Shown: positions 51,105 to 64,000, counted from the first letter of the stretch. The stretch: DNA of 64,000 nucleotides from Viscum album (GCA_963277665.1 CAUJRU010000138.1:1-64000); one strand, 5' to 3'. Numbers and translations: made by a program. The notes: generated from the letters alone by a model not told the origin.

Positions 51105-51622
51105 ATCTTCATTCGTCAGAGGATTTCCTAAAGTTGTTCTTCAAATCTGGATACTGGTTTAATTAATGTAAGGAGAGGCATTTTTTGTTGACAGACTGTT
51201 GCATTAACGAGGATCATTAATGATTAGGCATCGCCTTGTTACTGCACCATAGCACTGACTGTTCGCTGCATCGCAGTAGAAAATAGTTTCAACATAAATA
51301 ACATTTATTTTCTTTTATGTTTATTTTATTCTTCACTAAAAGTATGAAATTAATCTTTTAGGTTCGACCTGTGCAGGTCTAGGTTATGCCCTTATTAGGA
51401 TAACCTTGGTATTCTGAATTCAACGGTGCCCTTATAATTTTGATCCAGGAACCATTTCAAATGTTAGTGAAAATCACTCGCACAACTATTTTTCTTAAAT
51501 AAAAAATAGTTATATAGTATGTTCGGGCCTCTCTAGGACTCAGAATCACGTTCTGTCCGAGATACTGGTTTTGAAATAACTCCATGTAATAAATAAATTA
51601 ATATAAATCTTGGGACATTACA

Positions 51623-51640
51623 TTACTCCCACATTTTTTT
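51623..51640 (-). other. Polypurine tract of element C
   Basis: On the minus strand AAAAAAATGTGGGAGTAA leads directly into TGTAATGTCCC, the LTR start. Position and composition are standard. Confidence 0.7.
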
Positions 51641-54420
51641 GTTTCAGGTCCCCATATTCAAGAACAAGGCTAACCAAACAAAAGGGGGTACTGATCACAA
51701 ATCTGAGCCTCCTGCTCCTATGTGTTATCCATAATATTCCTTTTCTGACACCAAATGTTCACCAAATGAATCGACTATTTATAAAGGACCTGCTCTTATC
51801 GATTCTATATATCCATTGGAATCTATACAAATGTAACACCATCGTCAATGTCCAGCTCACTACAGTCGATGATGTGCAATGACTCATGTACATACCTCCT
51901 CAGTTGTGACATGTGAAAAATTTTTTGCACCCAGTGCATCTTTGTGGGAGGATATAGATGGTATTCCACCTTTCCAACTCTACTCAGAATCTAAAACGGG
52001 CACTTAAACCTTGGAGATAACATGCCAACAAAGCCAAATCTCTATAATTCCCATTGGGATGGGGCCCAAAGGAAAACATAGTCTCCCTAATTTAACTCTA
52101 TGGTTCTCCTTATACTTCTCTCATATGATTTATTTCTTCTATGTCCAATCCTCATGTACTTCTATATTTTTTGAACCTTCTATGTGGTTGCCCGTACCAA
52201 CTCCTGGCCAATTAGTACTGACTCCTCTGGGTCTGTCCAGCATATAAGTGATCTGCAAGGCCACTTTTACACGACCTCAAATGGTGAAATTCCAATGATT
52301 TAGTGGTTGTTGTTGTTGTATAAAAACTCAAATAGTAGTAGGTGGTCCTCTCAACTACAACCAAATCCATGTCACAAGCACGAAGATTGTTCTAAAAGGT
52401 TTGAATAGTCCACCCTATCTAACTTTCCATTTTTGGGGTGAAAGGTTTTTCTCAAGCGTAGATGCATCTCAAAATCTACCTACAATCCCTTCCACAACTA
52501 GGATGTAAACCAGGAATCTTATTTTGATATAATCATCCTAGGAACCCTGTGTTTCCACACTATCTCTTGGATGTAGAGGCATGACAAGACCTCAACTGAT
52601 CCATGCTCTTTAATGGGTAGGAACTGATCCAAATTGGTGAGTCTATTGAGGATCGCCTAGATAGTGTCATGGACCATGTACGTGCATGGTAACCCTAGCA
52701 TGAGGTCCATCGAAATACCACCCCATATCAAATCTGGCATGATCAGTGGTTGGCCACACATTCTAGAACTTGATGATCATCCTTTACATGCTAATAAGTG
52801 TATCATCATGAATCAATCTTCACCACAACATCCTTCGTCCCTGGACACTATTACTGATTTCAGAGTCCCCAGTACCTCATCATCACAGCATTATGTACTT
52901 CCAAATGTTATGTATGGAACTCCCTCAAAAAAGCCTCCTACAATATACCTAGTACCATTGTGTGTCCTCTAAAAAGGATGAAATGGTCCCCACCTTTGAA
53001 AACTCCATCAGTGAATCGCCCTGAGGATAATTGAGCACGTCAATCCTCGCAGTCAAAATCCTCAATCTATTCCTCCCTGACTTGCTAAAATAGCTGAGGA
53101 GTGATTTTCATCGAATGAGGCATATCTATTCCATAATCCACAATGTATATTTGTATCCCAACAAGCTATTCTATTTCCTCACCCAGTAGTTTGAAAACAC
53201 ACATCCTTCTGAGTGTGTTTTTCACAATGTTCCCCTTCCCATGAATATAGATTATCACAGTGTAATAGTCCATAATGAACCCCAGCCATCGTCGTTGTCT
53301 CAAGTTCAGGTCCTTTTATGCAATGACATATATGAGACTATTGTGGTTGGGTTATATGGTAAATCATTATACCCTCTTGTATTACTACCACATCTTCAGT
53401 GAAAAGACTGCTACTTATTACTCTTGGTCATGTGTCATGTAGTTTTTCTAATGTTGTCACAACTTTCCTCAGCCGTAGGTGATCATTTCTCCCTCTAGCA
53501 TCAGGACACAACCCAATCTGATCCCAGATGCATCACAAAATAATACATATTAAATTACGTCTTCTATTTGTCTCATGATATGGCCACTCTTTCATATCTA
53601 CTTTAGCTATTAGAAACTCTATAGTTACACCTCCATCCACACTAAGGGTTTTTTCCTTTTTTTCAATGCCGATAATGGTCCTTCTTCTTTGGAAAAGTCT
53701 GTCACAGACCATAGGTAGTATCTATCCAACGCCAAGAAACACCTCACCTCAGTCATGCTACTTGGTGGATCCCAGGAAAAAAATGCCTCAATATTTGTTG
53801 AATCAACTGTAAATATAGGCTCGTAGATGACGTGTCCCAAAAAGAAGACCTCTTGACTCCAAAACTAGCACATCAAGAGCTTACTATAAATCTGGTGTTC
53901 TTGAAGTGTATCTAGAATTATCCACATGTGTGTAACATGATCCTCCTCTGACACTGAGTGATGTAGGATGACATTAATGAAGACCATGATGAATTTGTCC
54001 TGGTAATGATGGATGATCCTATTCATGAGTCCCATGAACAACGATGGGGAATTGGTCACGCTGAAAAGAATAAAAAAAATCACACTATCTATTCCAGTAT
54101 CTAATGTCTCTCTTCGATAGGTCCTCATCCCATACCTGAATCTGGTGATAACATGATATGAGGTCGATCATCGAGAAGCACCTATCTCACTTTAGATGGA
54201 AAAAGAGAACATATATCAGTAGAAGTCAATGATTTTTCTACATTGTCACCTAATTTAGGCTTTGTATGTCCACACATAGTTTCAAGATCTCGTATACCTT
54301 CTTGAAAAACAAAATCAGAGATGTCCAGGGTGAAACATTGGGACTAAAAAATTCCTTCTCTTGTATGTCCACTAACCGTACCCTCAACTCATGAAGCATT
54401 GAGGGGCCATCCATGATTCC
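51641..54420 (-). pseudogene. Relic pol (RT, RNase H, integrase, chromo tail) of element C
   Basis: From right to left on the minus strand: NVSPWTSLILFFKK and LKLCVDIQSLN (54270-54350), CFSMIDLISCYHQIQV near 54170, and SPSLFMGLMNRI with DKFIMVFINVILHHS (53955-54045), where the catalytic F-I-D-D is F-I-N-V. GHVIYEPIFTVDS then AFFSWDPPS and FLALDRYYLW (53690-53838) give the RT-RNase H junction. Integrase keeps ISMDLMLGLP near 52690 in a second frame. KIFHMSQLRRYVHESLHI (51870-51925) and DQYPLF near 51690 form the C-terminal and chromo-like tail. Domain order and direction are clear; stops are frequent. Confidence 0.78.
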
Positions 54421-55259
54421 AATGTGTATATAAGTGTCGTTCCGAGGTATAGGTGGATGCCAAATTCTGCCTCCCTCAGAGGAGATTGTCCTGAAACATC
54501 CTCATGAAAGATATCCTCATACTCATCCACCACTATATTAAATCACAAACTCCTCTTGTCCACTACATCGAGGGTGCAGCTCACCAACTGATGAATGATC
54601 ACCTACACCAACATCCATGAATTTATATCATGTTCTGGTAAAGATCCATTCTTTTCGGGGATGGAAAACCATGTCCCATTCTCCAATACAAACCTCACTT
54701 TGTGCCACATACATTCAATCTAATCATGGACTATAGATAACCAGTCATTACTGAAGATGACAACGTAAGGCCTTGACGTTGCTACTAAGAGATCCCAATA
54801 AATTCTCTCACCTCTTAGTTTAATCTCACACTACTATAATTAGGGTTTAATTGTCGAATAACCTCCCATAGGATCTCTAATAATAAGTGTTTTGACTCCA
54901 AATCAACTATAATCTGTAAGCCTTAAATGAGGTTTGTGGAAAGGAAAGAGTGACACACACCTGTGCCAATAAGAACTTTATATAAGATAGAGAAGACATA
55001 TATATTATAGATTATTGTATCTATAGAATTGTGGTTGTAGGCCTCTATAACCTGATGTTGGCATGGCCCCTATCCGCCAGCTCCCTAAGCCTATGGTGAA
55101 CCACCTAGTGATGGTGGTGGTAGCACCTTGGACCGTCATCCACTGCCTCCTGCTAATCCTACTCCACATACATGTCTATCACCCTACAACCCCCCTCGAT
55201 GTTACCCATTCCACTTCCATGGAGGTACATAAACTATATACTGATTGTCTGTACAACAG
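54421..55259 (-). other. Protease and linker region of element C
   Basis: By position this holds protease. No D-S-G motif is readable. The plus-strand open frame at 55063-55278 has no family signature. Confidence 0.35.
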
Positions 55260-56030
55260 ATCAGGTTTTCCTGAGTAGTGTGCCCCTACCCGCCACACAT
55301 GAACTATAATCTACCCCTCTTCTAGTGTCCACTTCCCGTGGGACAAATCACTACGGATCTAGTATCATAGGTTCATCCACATGAAGGTCTAGTACTATTT
55401 GACCCATGTGTCAGTTGTTGTAAACCCACTGATGAGGACTCATCCACCACCTGTCTGCGGGTATCTTTCACCATCAGTGTAGGTTTGTCTAAAATTTTCT
55501 TCACTATAAGACCTCGCTCCAGCACCCGAGCCTGCAAAGGGATTCTAAGAGAGAATATTGGCACTACGATATTGAATATTTTCCTCTACACAATTGTATG
55601 GGACCTAAAGAAAGGATCTCACACCATATCAAAACAGTATCTAGAGTGGTTTGTGAACCTCACAGATTACACATCCATGGTCTGGATTCCCTGTTGTAGG
55701 TGTAGAATCTCTTATATGTGTACTGAGTGCATGGTCTTGGGGAAGAAATATTCCCTATAAAGTTTCTCATTGACTAACCAGGTGAAGGTTTCCTTGTTTT
55801 TGAGTTTGTAGAGTCATGATCCACCATCTCGTTACCACACCATGTAGAAGTATATAGGCTAGAACCGCCATATGGTTAGAAGGTTTCCTAACTAGGTGGA
55901 AAACTCATGTCAGTTCCTCCAACCAATCCTCAGGTACTAGAGGATCTATCATTCCTCATAACCTCGAAGGCCTCTACCTCTAGAACTCATGAAATCTGAT
56001 TAGTAGTCATGAATTATTTTCTATTAAGGT
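55260..56030 (-). pseudogene. Relic gag of element C
   Basis: On the minus strand FPKTMHSVHI-type sequence (55690-55770), after a decayed L-Y-R-E-Y-F, fits the gypsy capsid Y-F-P-x-x-x-R-x-x-x-x-E-F-x-x-L segment. PIFSLRIPLQARVLERGLIV (55505-55564) continues it. A zinc knuckle FMCGG, stop, GHTTQENL lies at 55262-55303 with two ligand Cys lost. The preserved start was not found. Confidence 0.55.
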
Positions 56031-56459
56031 GGGATGAAACTACTGATCGACTAGTGGTGGTGCCTCTCTTACACCACATGGGGAATGTTCTCCCTAGAAC
56101 CGGTCGATGCACCGATGCATTGTCACTCGGTGGACAATATTTGTAATCTTATATTGGGATCCTTGATGGTTGTCTATATGGAGGCATCCTATGATAAATC
56201 TAGATGAACCAGGATTAGATAGTTATAATTGGTTAGTGGAATATGACTAAAAGTGACCAGAAAAAACATTTTAATGATGAAAGAAACTAATGTTTTCATG
56301 CACATAGCCATAAAGGAAAATTCAGGCTCCTCATGCATGGATACTTTGGCCACTACGCCAACACTGGACTCCCTAAATATTAAAGTCAATCATGAATCCA
56401 TTAAAATAATTTCCCATATCGAACAATTGACTCTAGGTCATTGAGGTAGAACTGACCAC
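56031..56459 (-). other. Leader and gag start of element C
   Basis: This lies between the primer site and recognisable gag. Open frames on both strands (56189-56444) have no family signature. Confidence 0.35.
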
Positions 56460-56470
56460 CTCTGATACCA
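56460..56470 (-). other. Primer-binding site of element C
   Basis: TGGTATCAGAG on the minus strand, an exact 11-base match to the complement of initiator-Met tRNA, two bases from the LTR. It fixes the element's direction and the LTR's inner end at 56473. Confidence 0.85.
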
Positions 56471-56472
56471 CT

Positions 56473-59269
56473 TGGTCATGACCCGTCCTCTAGGGCAAGT
56501 GTCGTGACTGCCGCACGCTCCCCTTCCATAAGACAGGATCTTTAGACTATAACTAAAAATGAATATCCCAAAAAGGAAAATAATTTCATTTATACCTATA
56601 CAAACAGACAAATAGACCATACTTTAAAAAGTAAAGATAAACCTAGGATAACTATTACAAGTATATCACATGAGGAAGAAATAAAACAAGTCAGGGTGCA
56701 GCTGAAAGGAAAAGGGGGGACAGAATACAGACCCAACTAAAAATTAAGGTACATTAAAAGGAAGTATGATATCCATATTTTGTCCACCAAGGATCCTACC
56801 TGAAGGGTAGGTGTAGCTCATAGTATGATGTTGTTAAAGCATACTACGTATTTAGATCCACCTCCCAGCATTACTTGGACCTATACTTTCAAGATCACTG
56901 TCAATGTTTTATTTCAATTTCCTAAGACATAATAGGTATATGTGATTCCCATGTTGGGTGAGCATAAAAATAATCATTAGGGAACCAAAAACCAACTCGG
57001 CTCTCATAGAAATCCCCAAATGAAATAAAAAATTAATTAAAAATGATTAGAGTGACTAGAGTAATCTCAACACAAGTACAACATAATTTTTTGATATAAG
57101 AACCCAGAGTTTCAAACACTAAACATCAATAACCGCAAAGGAACTCATACATGAAGAGTCCATTAGGAATGCCATGTTGCCTAGACTATTATGTAGCTAA
57201 GTCACGAAGCCTCACTAGGTAGCTGAGTCCCAAAGCCTCACTTGATAGACGAGTCATGACACCTCGTTTGGTCTTTGAGTCACCAAGACTTGCTGCGTAT
57301 CTTGTTCAAGATGCCTCACTAATAGCTTATTCAATGAGCCTTATTGGGTAGTTGAGTCACAAAGACTCACTGGTTCGCTCAGTCATGAAGCCTTGTTGTT
57401 TTCTATGTCACGGAGCCTTACTGGGTAGCTATGTCATGGATCCTTGATGATATAAGAGTCACAAAGCCTCACTAATTCAACATTTATGAAATACTACATA
57501 GAACATTTCATAAGGACCGCCCAATAAAATGGGTCCCATTTTCATAGACGATGCTTCAATCTGACACATAGTTTGGGAGATACGTCCCATTTTGTATAGA
57601 GGGGCCGGTTGAGTCTGTGCCCGGTCTGACTGGTTCTAACCTACCCAAACAACCGAGCGTTGGGTACCACATGAACCAATCCAATCCACCATACTCATTG
57701 GGTCTCAATGAACTTGGCTGAGGATGGTTGTGTTTCCAGTCTTCCTGGTCACCCAGTGGCCCGATTTTATCCTGCTCGGCCAACACTGGTGTTCCTGTTT
57801 TTTTTTCCCAAATTTGGCCGCCCCGCGATAATGCAATATCCGGTCAACCAAGTCTACTAAAGCAGACTATCTTAAAAACATTATCTGAGACTTTTGGGTA
57901 GCCCGATGGGAACACCAGTCCATTTGAGGCATGTTTGGCTGGTCATCCAGCCACCACCTTGGTGAACATGTGGCCTACATGAAGCAGGCTATTCCTCCCA
58001 CAGGGTGCCACGCTGGCGCCGTGTGCAGCCATCCACTACTCACGACGGGCCACAACACGAACCCTATGTACCACCACCACCCACGTGGACATCAAGTACT
58101 GACTGATTCATCATGCACAATGTTTTCGGGGGTGGCACCACATCTTGCATGTTGTCTCTAGCCTATTAGTGGCACCGTACTAGAGGCACCTTCCACGAGC
58201 CACTAGGTCTGCTCTGGTGGTCGGATCTAAGATTTGTCTTGACCTTTAGGCCTCTCAGTTTTCCTCAATCACTTCCACAACCTCGAAAACACCATTCCAT
58301 CATTTCTAGGATGTGGCAATAAAGAATATACAAGTGGATGGTCCCCAACATTGATCATGCCATCTCGCACCATGCATGTTACAAGTTTAAATATAGTCAT
58401 TTTTTTTTATCATAGTTCTATCAGATAATCATCAATCATGGTGAAAAAACCCCAATTAATACACCCTTCTGGAAGAACACATGATCCGCAGATCAGCCTA
58501 CTCATGTATAATCCATGTTGTTGTTTTAGAATAAGAAATTGGAAAAATAAAACAATTAAACCCCTATTTGAATTGAAGATCCATCGTCGAAGAGGGATGA
58601 TTCTCTATGTCGTCATCAATCCTTGATCAATTAGTGTTTGTCATCATTATTTTCCTCTAAAAATGGTCCACCAGAATTCATTGATCCTTGATTTGATGGC
58701 ATTCATCAATGGTGTTCATCATTGGAGAGATGGAGGGAGAGATAAAGTGAGAGAGATTCCTCATTCATTGGAGGATATCCTAGGGTTGTTTTTCAACTAT
58801 AGATCCGTGTTTAATTAAATGAAGTAGAAATGTTGGGTGTCACCACACTATCTCATTAATTAGATTCATTAAAGTTTCAGTGTCTCCTGGTCACTGCACC
58901 GTAGTTCTGACTGGTCATGGCATCACAGTAAAAATAATAAGAATTAAATAAACATTGAATTTCTTTTATATTTTTTATTCAATAAATGTCTGAAATTTAT
59001 CTTTTTTGGTTTGACCCATGTCGGTCAAGGTTAGGCTCTTTTTAGAATAACCCAACATTCTAAATTCAACACTACCATCATTTTTTTGATCAGGAACAGG
59101 TTCTAATGTTAGAAAGCCTCTCTCTTGTGATTACTTATTGTACTTTAAAACAAGTTCTAAAATACGTTCTGGAATCTATTATCGTCAGAATCTTGTGTCA
59201 TCTCACAGACTGGATTCGAAATAATTAATTTTAATAGGAATATGTACACGTAAATTCTATGTCATTATA
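56473..59269 (-). repeat. 5' LTR of element C
   Basis: Its plus-strand left end is TGGTCATGACCCGTCC, directly beside the primer site. Its right end TATGTCATTATA aligns with TGGGACATTACA at 51611-51622. Strongly diverged from the 48826-51622 copy, indicating an old insertion. Open frames at 57556-57786, 57931-58161 and 58438-58626 are not kept in the other LTR. Confidence 0.75.
57180..57480 (-). repeat. 26-bp tandem array in C's 5' LTR
   Basis: Partner of the array at 49545-49850, about eleven imperfect units (for example GTAGCTGAGTCCCAAAGCCTCACTTGA). Unit changes differ between the arrays, as expected from independent decay. Confidence 0.75.
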
Positions 59270-62036
59270 GTGTTTCGGAGTTTCAATGCTCCTAGAATTA
59301 ATTTTATAATAATAATAAATGTGGATTATATTATACGTGTGTAGTTTCCTAATTAAAATATAATAACACATAATTGGATGCTAGGATCAAAAATATAAGA
59401 CTAGAATTTAGTATGGGACGTGATATTTACATTATGTGTGACAAAAAATAAGTAGGTATGGGGCATTCAGATGAGTCGGCCATTGGAGTTATATTTAGTG
59501 GGTTAATAAATTTTTTAATTTAATTATTTTTTATAAAAATGAAACTGATTACATATATAGGTATTATTCAATTCCTATATTAAAATGGTTATCTAAACAA
59601 ACCCTTTTAGTATTCTACAGTGTCCCTCTTCCAACCATCAACAAATCACATCTACGGATGATGAATTACGGAATTATGGAAGATCCGGAAGAAATAAATG
59701 AAAAAATATAACATTCATTGGATAGTGATGTTTCTGATATATAATGACCCAATATCTATTTAAGACTCAAAAAATTGTGTTCTACAACATTTATGATTAA
59801 ATGTATTGATCTCGATCATCTTCTTACCTTTGTTCTATAGAATTTGTGGCTTTTCAATGCACCAATGAATTGAAATTAAATAGGTTTTTCCTATTTTATA
59901 ACACCATAAATACCACATCATGATTGACTTCCATGAATTATTGTAAATGATCAATAAACCATTGTTCATGTTCCTTCCTCCCTCAATTTCTTCACATTCA
60001 TAACTAGTTGGATCCTATGGTCATGGATTGACATTGCTGGGGGAGTAATGAGCCTAAAAAGTCCCCCAAAATTACAAGGAATATTCATATATGGTAAAAA
60101 TCAATGAATCTGGGATAAATATTGAGATCTTAGGTTTTTAGGTGATCTATTTGTTGAGTTTAAGTCTGAATACATGTTTTTGGGAGGCATATTTATGATC
60201 AGTGCACGCAGAAAATCCCCATGCGATGAAACAATCTGAGCTCTAGTAAATGGTGGCCAAAAACAAACAATGATAACTAGGTATACAATTATTTGAAGGA
60301 GATGGGGATAGAATCGAAGGTTGTAAATCCTGATATAATTTGCAGATAACACATCTACTGTTATGTGAAAAAAATTACTGCACACTATGTATTTTGATGA
60401 ACACATGGAGTGTAGTCCATATGTTGTGGAAGCTAGGGCTTTGGGAATTTATAAGGATAACATGTCGTGTAGACTCACTAAGCTCCAAGTAACTCTTCTC
60501 CAACTGGATGAGCCATGTGGTGGAGGACACAATCATGTTTATGTAGTGGGTAAAAGAACATGGAAATGATATGAATACGTATACATGACAAAATACAAGG
60601 GTGATACCCCATGTGAAGCAACACGATGTGTACCAAAGTACACTATCATTGATTGAGTACACAGACATGGACATGGTGAATGAATAGGGAAACCATGTGG
60701 CATGGACACACAGTGTGGGATGGTGAGTCGTGTACCTCCTGAGACAAGGAATGGTGATGGAGTATGACCACATGCAGAGTGGTTCCACTAACATTCCATG
60801 TATCCCTTTGGTTAATTTTTAGGAAACATCAATCTCTTATATGTATATTATTGGAATCACATATCATTACAGGGTAGCCTATACTGAGTGTTATATCATG
60901 GAAAACATAATTCTAGCCTCTATTTTTAATTTCAAAATATGATTTTTGATATTTTGGGAATGATACATATTTTGGTGCTTCTCAAAGATGGCAGTGATCA
61001 TGTATAATAACCAGAGGCATTCAGAGTGGGACACTACATGTAGGATAGGCATGGATACATGAAGAATAGTGTTATACCATATATCTCGGATGAAAATGGG
61101 TCATATATAGGCTTATAGAGTGGAACCCTCTAGATGGGCAGGTTATGGGTACCCAACATACATCTAGAGAGGAACCATCCAACTGGGTTGCGCATGGGTC
61201 CTCTACCATCCTAGTGGAACCCCCTACCAGGAAGGGAATTTTACCTCAAAAAACTATTTTAGTGGAACCATCATATTGGAATAGTGTATGGGTCCTATAT
61301 CTATATTTTGAGTGGAACACTCCTATTGTACTAGGGTGTGGGTTCCAAACGTAGATTTTGATCCCCCTCGACCGTACGACAATGTGGCATGGCATCAATT
61401 TCACACAATTACTTTTTGGTAGACTAGTTAGATGTTGGTAATCAGGAATAGACTTCTAGAACTATTGGTGAATCTTTTCATGGGTTTTCTTGTGAGATAG
61501 ATATCACATTACTCTGTTGTTTGGGATTGATTTTATGGATCATATAATAATAATAATATATATATATATATGTATCCATGTTGCTATATTTTTTACTCTA
61601 CATCCATTGGTTACAAAGATGTTTGTGAAATGACATGTGAATTTTGGGTTTAGATTCGTATGGTTGGATGAGGATAATATCTTCTTCAGACCACGTATGG
61701 TGTTCGTAGCTTTGTGATCAAGAGATGGATTTTATCTACAGTTTACCTTCTATTTTTTCATTTTGTGGCATATTTCCAGCTGGGAAAGTATTTTTACCAA
61801 TTATATTTTAATTTGAATTTAGATACTCTTATAAAACCTATAATTATTTAATTCTTGGTTTACCATTACTAGTTCCATCATTTTATTATTATTTATATGC
61901 ACTTATGCATTGAAGATGGTTGGTTCTGTATACAAAGAAAAATTGTCAAAGGACCCCCATTTAGTTTTAGTCTCATAGGACTTGTCACCACACCAGGACT
62001 ATAGAGGATATATTTGTTTATTTTAGATGTTATCCA
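59270..62036 (+). repeat. 3' LTR of element B (remainder after C's insertion)
   Basis: It begins GTGTTTCGGAG, matching base 2 onward of B's 5' LTR (GTGTCTTGTTG at 40711), and follows it to the CACCACACCAGG block near 61987. The largest open frame on the minus strand here (60375-60794, 139 codons) has no family signature and no counterpart in the other LTR. The right end is estimated. Confidence 0.65.
61080..61365 (+). repeat. ~50-bp degenerate tandem repeat in B's 3' LTR
   Basis: Five or so units with AGAGTGGAACCCTCTAG and ATGGGTCCTCTACC, the counterpart of 42490-42870. Confidence 0.7.
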
Positions 62037-64000
62037 TGGTTGTGGTTAGGTAATGAAATAGATTATAATATTTCATCCTCATAAGTATATTCATAATCAA
62101 TCTTAATCAACAATATGATGATAACATAAAACGTTTACCACTTTGGTAATGTTTAACTCATAAGACACGTGAAATAATAAGTTCATATTAATATTTAAAT
62201 CCAAATAATTTTCATAATAATACTATTAAAATACAATTATAGGTATAATATACACAAATAAAATAAATAAGATATTAATATGGAATGTGTGCAACAAAAA
62301 TAAATGTGAGATGAAAACCCATATAACGCAAGTCGTGAATTTCCACCTACATGTTTGAAAATTATACAACCAAAATATATTTTAATTATAAATCTAATAA
62401 AGAATCAGAATAATATATATCATACCATATATGACTTACCTATTAATTTTTATTTTTTTTATTATAAATTCCTTGATAAAATCAAGTGTTGGGTAATAAT
62501 TGCATCGTTTTTAAATATTTCTTAGTGTAATATTTTCAGTCATTTTATATTAATCATAGTACCATAATATCCATATATTTATCAAAAAACAAATAATATA
62601 TATATATATTAGTTTACAATAATCTATTAATGTTCGAGACTAAAAACAAATTGCCCCTTTCCTAGAGATGATATTCCATACTTATGCATTAACATTGTAT
62701 CCATCTTTTTGATGGATATATTGAGATAAAGGAGAATATTTATTCATTATTATAAAATAGTTTTATTATCATATAAATCATATACACTCATTTAATATAT
62801 TTTTATTATCATCCAAGAAAAAATAATTTTAAATTTCATATCACATCGATTTATAAAGGTGGTAGTCCAAAAATATGCACGACCGATTTTATTATTTTCC
62901 AATAGACTATATGGTATGAAAATAGATATGAGATTTAATGATATTTTATCATAAATATCATGTTTCAATGTTAAATTTAATTTTATATCATTCTGTTAGA
63001 GGGGGTGATGAACAATTAATTACATTAGTTCGTGATGTAGTACGCTTCCAAATACCAAATTGATAGGTTCCTTTCCTATTTCATTGAAGAGGATATGGGT
63101 GTAAGTAGGTAAATTATCATAATAATATAAAAATATATTTGAGATATTTATGTTATTTTATCAACATATTTTTTAAATTCTTCAAAGAGTTGAAAGAAGA
63201 ATTGAAATTATAATTATTTCTTAATAATGATACCTCCTCTTCGAACAACATCCTTACTTTAGCACTAAAATCCATCATATGAGGGTTTTATAATCATTTG
63301 ATGACCTATAGGATGTAAAAAATGTATATATAGAATGGGGTTTTTGGGATATTTGGAAACAAAGTTCTTTTTAACATTGAAGAGGATAGGATAGTGGATT
63401 CCCTTATATAACTGGAAGGGAGAGAACACCTGTAATATTTTGAAGGAAATGGTATACCGTAGTTTAAAACATTAAAAGCCTCAAAAATGTCTCATTAGTG
63501 GACCTTGTATGAGATATGGTTTAAATATTACCATTCTATCTAATTTGTATAAATTTTTGTTCATTTAATTGTTATTCTCTTTAGTTTAACCCCTTCGGTA
63601 ATTTATTATAACCAAAACAAATGTTATTAATTTTTTCTATTTCTACTAGACATTAGGGGAAACAATTAACTTCAACTTATTGTATAATATTAATTAATAT
63701 TTATTCTGAATTTTTAATAAAATTTCCAAATATTAAATTCACATAATTAGAAAATTTTATTTTATAATTGAAAATGCATAAGTTAGGGAAAAATAAATTT
63801 CAAAATAAAATGATTTCATTATTAAAGATATTTTTAATATAAACAATCCATAAAAATTACGATAAAATAAATTGAATTAATTATAATATTATATTAAAAT
63901 ATTTACATTTAAAACCCCAAAAAATATAAATATTATATTCCTTAAATCAAAATTTAGTTTTAAATAAAAAATGAAATTTTCCACTATTCATTGCAAAAAT
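62037..64000. other. AT-rich DNA, no gene recognised
   Basis: Outside element B. It is AT-rich with short TA runs (near 62597) and many stops, and I see no pol or gag motif on either strand. It may continue the relic DNA interrupted at 40709. Confidence 0.4.

Larger units (their letters stand above)
48826..51622 (-). repeat. 3' LTR of element C
   Basis: Aligned by eye with 56473-59269 along its whole length. Shared landmarks are the 26-bp array, GTTTGGGAGACATGTCCC (49950), CCCAGTGACCCGATTTTATCC (50131) and ACTGCACCATAGCACTGACT (51241). On the minus strand it begins TGTAATGTCCC next to the polypurine tract. GC is higher than the surroundings. Open frames at 48943-49372, 50381-50756 are not kept as proteins in the other LTR. 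Confidence 0.75.
48826..59269 (-). mobile_element. Decayed gypsy retrotransposon C, inserted in B's 3' LTR
   Basis: A minus-strand element of 10,444 bp with two LTRs of 2797 bp each as delimited here, a primer site, gag, pol and a polypurine tract, all on the minus strand. Left of it are B's pol end and polypurine tract. Right of it B's LTR resumes at its base 2 or so, so C landed in the first bases of B's 3' LTR. The expected 5-bp duplication is decayed (GTGGG left, GTGTT right). No open frame could give a full product. Confidence 0.8.
40710..62036 (+). mobile_element. Decayed gypsy retrotransposon B, split by element C
   Basis: B has a 5' LTR, gag-pol on the plus strand and a 3' LTR. Element C (48826-59269) interrupts it within the first few bases of the 3' LTR. 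Without C it would be about 10.9 kb. Domain order (gag, RT, RNase H, integrase, chromo-like tail) is that of Ty3/gypsy chromoviruses. All frames are broken. Its target duplication was not recognised and its outer ends are estimates. Confidence 0.75.

Noticed and set aside
52664..52972. 102-codon plus-strand open frame
   Set aside because: Opposite-strand shadow of C's integrase relic (ISMDLMLGLP on the minus strand).
60375..60794. 139-codon open frame on the minus strand, overlapping a 101-codon frame at 60101-60406
   Set aside because: It lies in the 3' LTR of B, has no family signature and has no counterpart in the other LTR. Chance frame.

Overview
The window is AT-rich plant nuclear DNA made almost entirely of LTR retrotransposons of the Ty3/gypsy order, inserted one into another. 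I see no host gene, rRNA gene, genuine tRNA gene or CRISPR array. The plant assignment rests on primer sites matching the 3' end of plant initiator-Met tRNA, TGTAACACC...GTTACA long LTRs, plant-type gypsy gag and pol signatures, a tRNA-derived SINE, and the mutation pattern of long-methylated heterochromatin (coding frames eroded towards T and A). The species cannot be named from the sequence.

Layout. (1) 1-2577 is the truncated 5' LTR of an old gypsy element, here called A. A continues with a primer site, a ruined gag (2929-3755), reverse transcriptase/RNase H relics (14459-15770), a polypurine tract and a 3' LTR (16195-~19390). (2) Inside A sits the only well-preserved element, at 3896-14030. 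It is a gag-only, non-autonomous 'TR-GAG' type element with 3758/3757-bp LTRs, an exact CTATA target duplication, an open 355-codon gag and no pol. A minus-strand SINE lies in its interior. (3) 19391-40709 is a decayed mosaic. Minus-strand pieces (F: integrase relic 22060-23900, reverse transcriptase 37540-37830, gag 38590-38800) flank two plus-strand relics. These are E (pol 24178-26960 plus its 3' LTR start) and D (the C-terminal end of pol plus an LTR of the same family as the gag-only element). (4) 40710-62036 is plus-strand gypsy element B. Minus-strand gypsy element C (48826-59269) is inserted at the very start of B's 3' LTR. Both keep two LTRs and recognisable but stop-ridden gag-pol. 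(5) 62037-64000 is AT-rich and unassigned.

How the parts relate. Only the 355-codon gag could still make a protein. The element carrying it needs protease, reverse transcriptase, RNase H and integrase from elsewhere. Its LTR is related to the LTRs of A and D, which once carried pol, so the window preserves a non-autonomous element together with decayed relatives of its likely helper lineage. Relic boundaries were found by reading the sequence by eye and are approximate unless stated to the base.
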